Positions 5,672-6,353 of a stretch of DNA of 6,353 bases are shown here, one piece after another. Below the pieces are notes generated by a model that saw only the letters and a list, made by a program, of their open reading frames with translations, made no database searches and was not told the DNA's origin. Origin of the DNA: Armatimonadetes bacterium RBG_19FT_COMBO_69_19 (GTDB lineage Bacteria; Sysuimicrobiota; Sysuimicrobiia; Sysuimicrobiales; Kaftiobacteriaceae); assembly GCA_001768125.1 (NCBI GenBank), contig MENB01000189.1, positions 22,098-28,450 of the forward strand, read 5' to 3'. The position numbers and the translations under genes were made by a program. Position 1 is the stretch's first letter. Every line of letters begins with the position of its first letter.

Positions 5672-6353
5672 GTGGCGACGATGCTCGAGCAGGACTCATT
5701 CCAGCGCGTGGAGGGCGGGATCACCGCGGCGAAGGGCTTCCGCGCCGCCGGGATGCACTGCGGCATCAAGGCCTCGCGGCCGGACCTCGCCTTGATCGTT
5801 TCCGACTCGCTCGCCTCGGCGGCCGGGGTGTTCACGACCAACCTGGTCAAGGCGGCCCCGGTGCTGGTGAGCCAGGAGAAGATCCAGTCCGGCGCCGCGC
5901 AGGCCATCATCGTGAACAGCGGGAACGCGAATGCCTGCACCGGTGGCCAGGGGATGGCCGATGCCCGCGAGATGGGCTCGCTCACCGCTCAGGCACTCGG
6001 CATCGCCGAGGAGTTCGTTCTCGTGGCGAGCACGGGGGTGATCGGGATCCCGCTGCCGATGGATGCACTGCGCGGCGGCATCCCCATGTTGCCGGCCGCG
6101 CTGAGCGCGGACGGCGCATCTGCCGCCGCGGCCATCCTTACCACGGACGCATTTGCCAAGACCTCGGCCATGCGTCTCCAGATCAAAGGCACCACCGTGA
6201 CCATCGGCGGGATGGCCAAAGGGGCGGGGATGATCCACCCCGACATGGCGACGACGCTGGGCTTCCTTACGACGGACGCGGCCGTCCCGGCGCCCGTGCT
6301 GCGGCGCGCGCTGCGGCAGGCCGTCGACCGCTCCTTCAACGCCATCTCCGTGG
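5672..6353 (+). CDS. argJ: Ornithine/glutamate N-acetyltransferase ArgJ, N-terminal part
   Basis: About 227 residues are present before the window ends; the family is about 400 long. ArgJ transfers the acetyl group from N-acetylornithine to glutamate, closing the cyclic arginine pathway; bifunctional members also use acetyl-CoA. Visible motifs are VNSGNANACTGGQG at residues 81-94, the oxyanion-hole segment STGVIGIPLPM with Thr121-Gly122, TTDAFAK, and GMAKGAGMIHPDMATTLGF. In that last block the precursor cleaves itself between Ala193 and Thr194, and Thr194 becomes the N-terminal nucleophile of the beta chain, so both the cleavage site and nucleophile are intact here. The GTG start is set by GGAGG seven bases upstream, 20 bases after the argC stop, consistent with an argCJ operon. 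Presence of argJ means the organism recycles acetyl groups and does not depend on ArgE. Whether it is mono- or bifunctional cannot be told from sequence. Confidence 0.96.
   Translation, partial: MATMLEQDSFQRVEGGITAAKGFRAAGMHCGIKASRPDLALIVSDSLASAAGVFTTNLVKAAPVLVSQEKIQSGAAQAIIVNSGNANACTGGQGMADAREMGSLTAQALGIAEEFVLVASTGVIGIPLPMDALRGGIPMLPAALSADGASAAAAILTTDAFAKTSAMRLQIKGTTVTIGGMAKGAGMIHPDMATTLGFLTTDAAVPAPVLRRALRQAVDRSFNAISV

Noticed and set aside
1..6353. Mobile elements, CRISPR arrays, tRNA or rRNA genes
   Set aside because: No transposase-like frames, repeat-spacer pattern, tRNA cloverleaf or rRNA segments were found; the window is almost fully occupied by housekeeping genes.

Overview
This is a GC-rich bacterial window with all genes on the + strand. 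It covers the step where carbamoyl phosphate synthesis meets arginine synthesis. The genes, in order, are the 3' end of rsmE (16S rRNA m3U1498 methyltransferase), carA and carB (the two subunits of glutamine-dependent carbamoyl phosphate synthetase), argC (N-acetyl-gamma-glutamyl-phosphate reductase) and the first two thirds of argJ (ornithine/glutamate N-acetyltransferase). The enzymes are conventional and the gene calls are secure. Third codon positions are mostly G or C, and ATG and GTG starts are preceded by GGAGG-type ribosome binding sites. The CarB C-terminus resembles those of Firmicutes, Chloroflexi and related candidate phyla, but the sequence alone does not fix a phylum.

The most interesting parts are the two control regions. 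In the 112 bases between rsmE and carA there is a consensus -10 box (TATAAT) overlapping the rsmE stop, a perfect 12-bp palindrome, a 20-codon leader ORF with its own Shine-Dalgarno, and a perfect 9-bp hairpin followed by TTTTT. The hairpin lies inside the leader ORF and its U-tract ends one base before the carA start codon. The leader stop and carA start overlap as ATGA, and carA has no ribosome binding site of its own. This is the architecture of a translation-coupled transcription attenuator, comparable in logic to the enteric pyrBI leader, but here placed on carAB.

carA and carB overlap by 17 bases. The 95 bases between carB and the argC start hold a separate promoter. It contains an AT-rich, near-palindromic ARG box between its -35 and -10, and a weaker second box follows at 21-bp centre spacing. 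argC and argJ follow with a 20-base gap and form an arginine operon probably repressed by an ArgR/AhrC-type regulator.

Together, carAB makes carbamoyl phosphate for both pyrimidines and citrulline/arginine, while argC and argJ make and recycle the acetylated ornithine precursors. The layout suggests two layers of control: a leader/attenuator on carAB and ArgR on argCJ. CarB also lacks about eight residues of its allosteric domain, including the lysine equivalent to E. coli K993 that contacts UMP/IMP, so its feedback behaviour may differ from the E. coli enzyme. No mobile elements, CRISPR arrays, tRNAs or rRNAs were seen.
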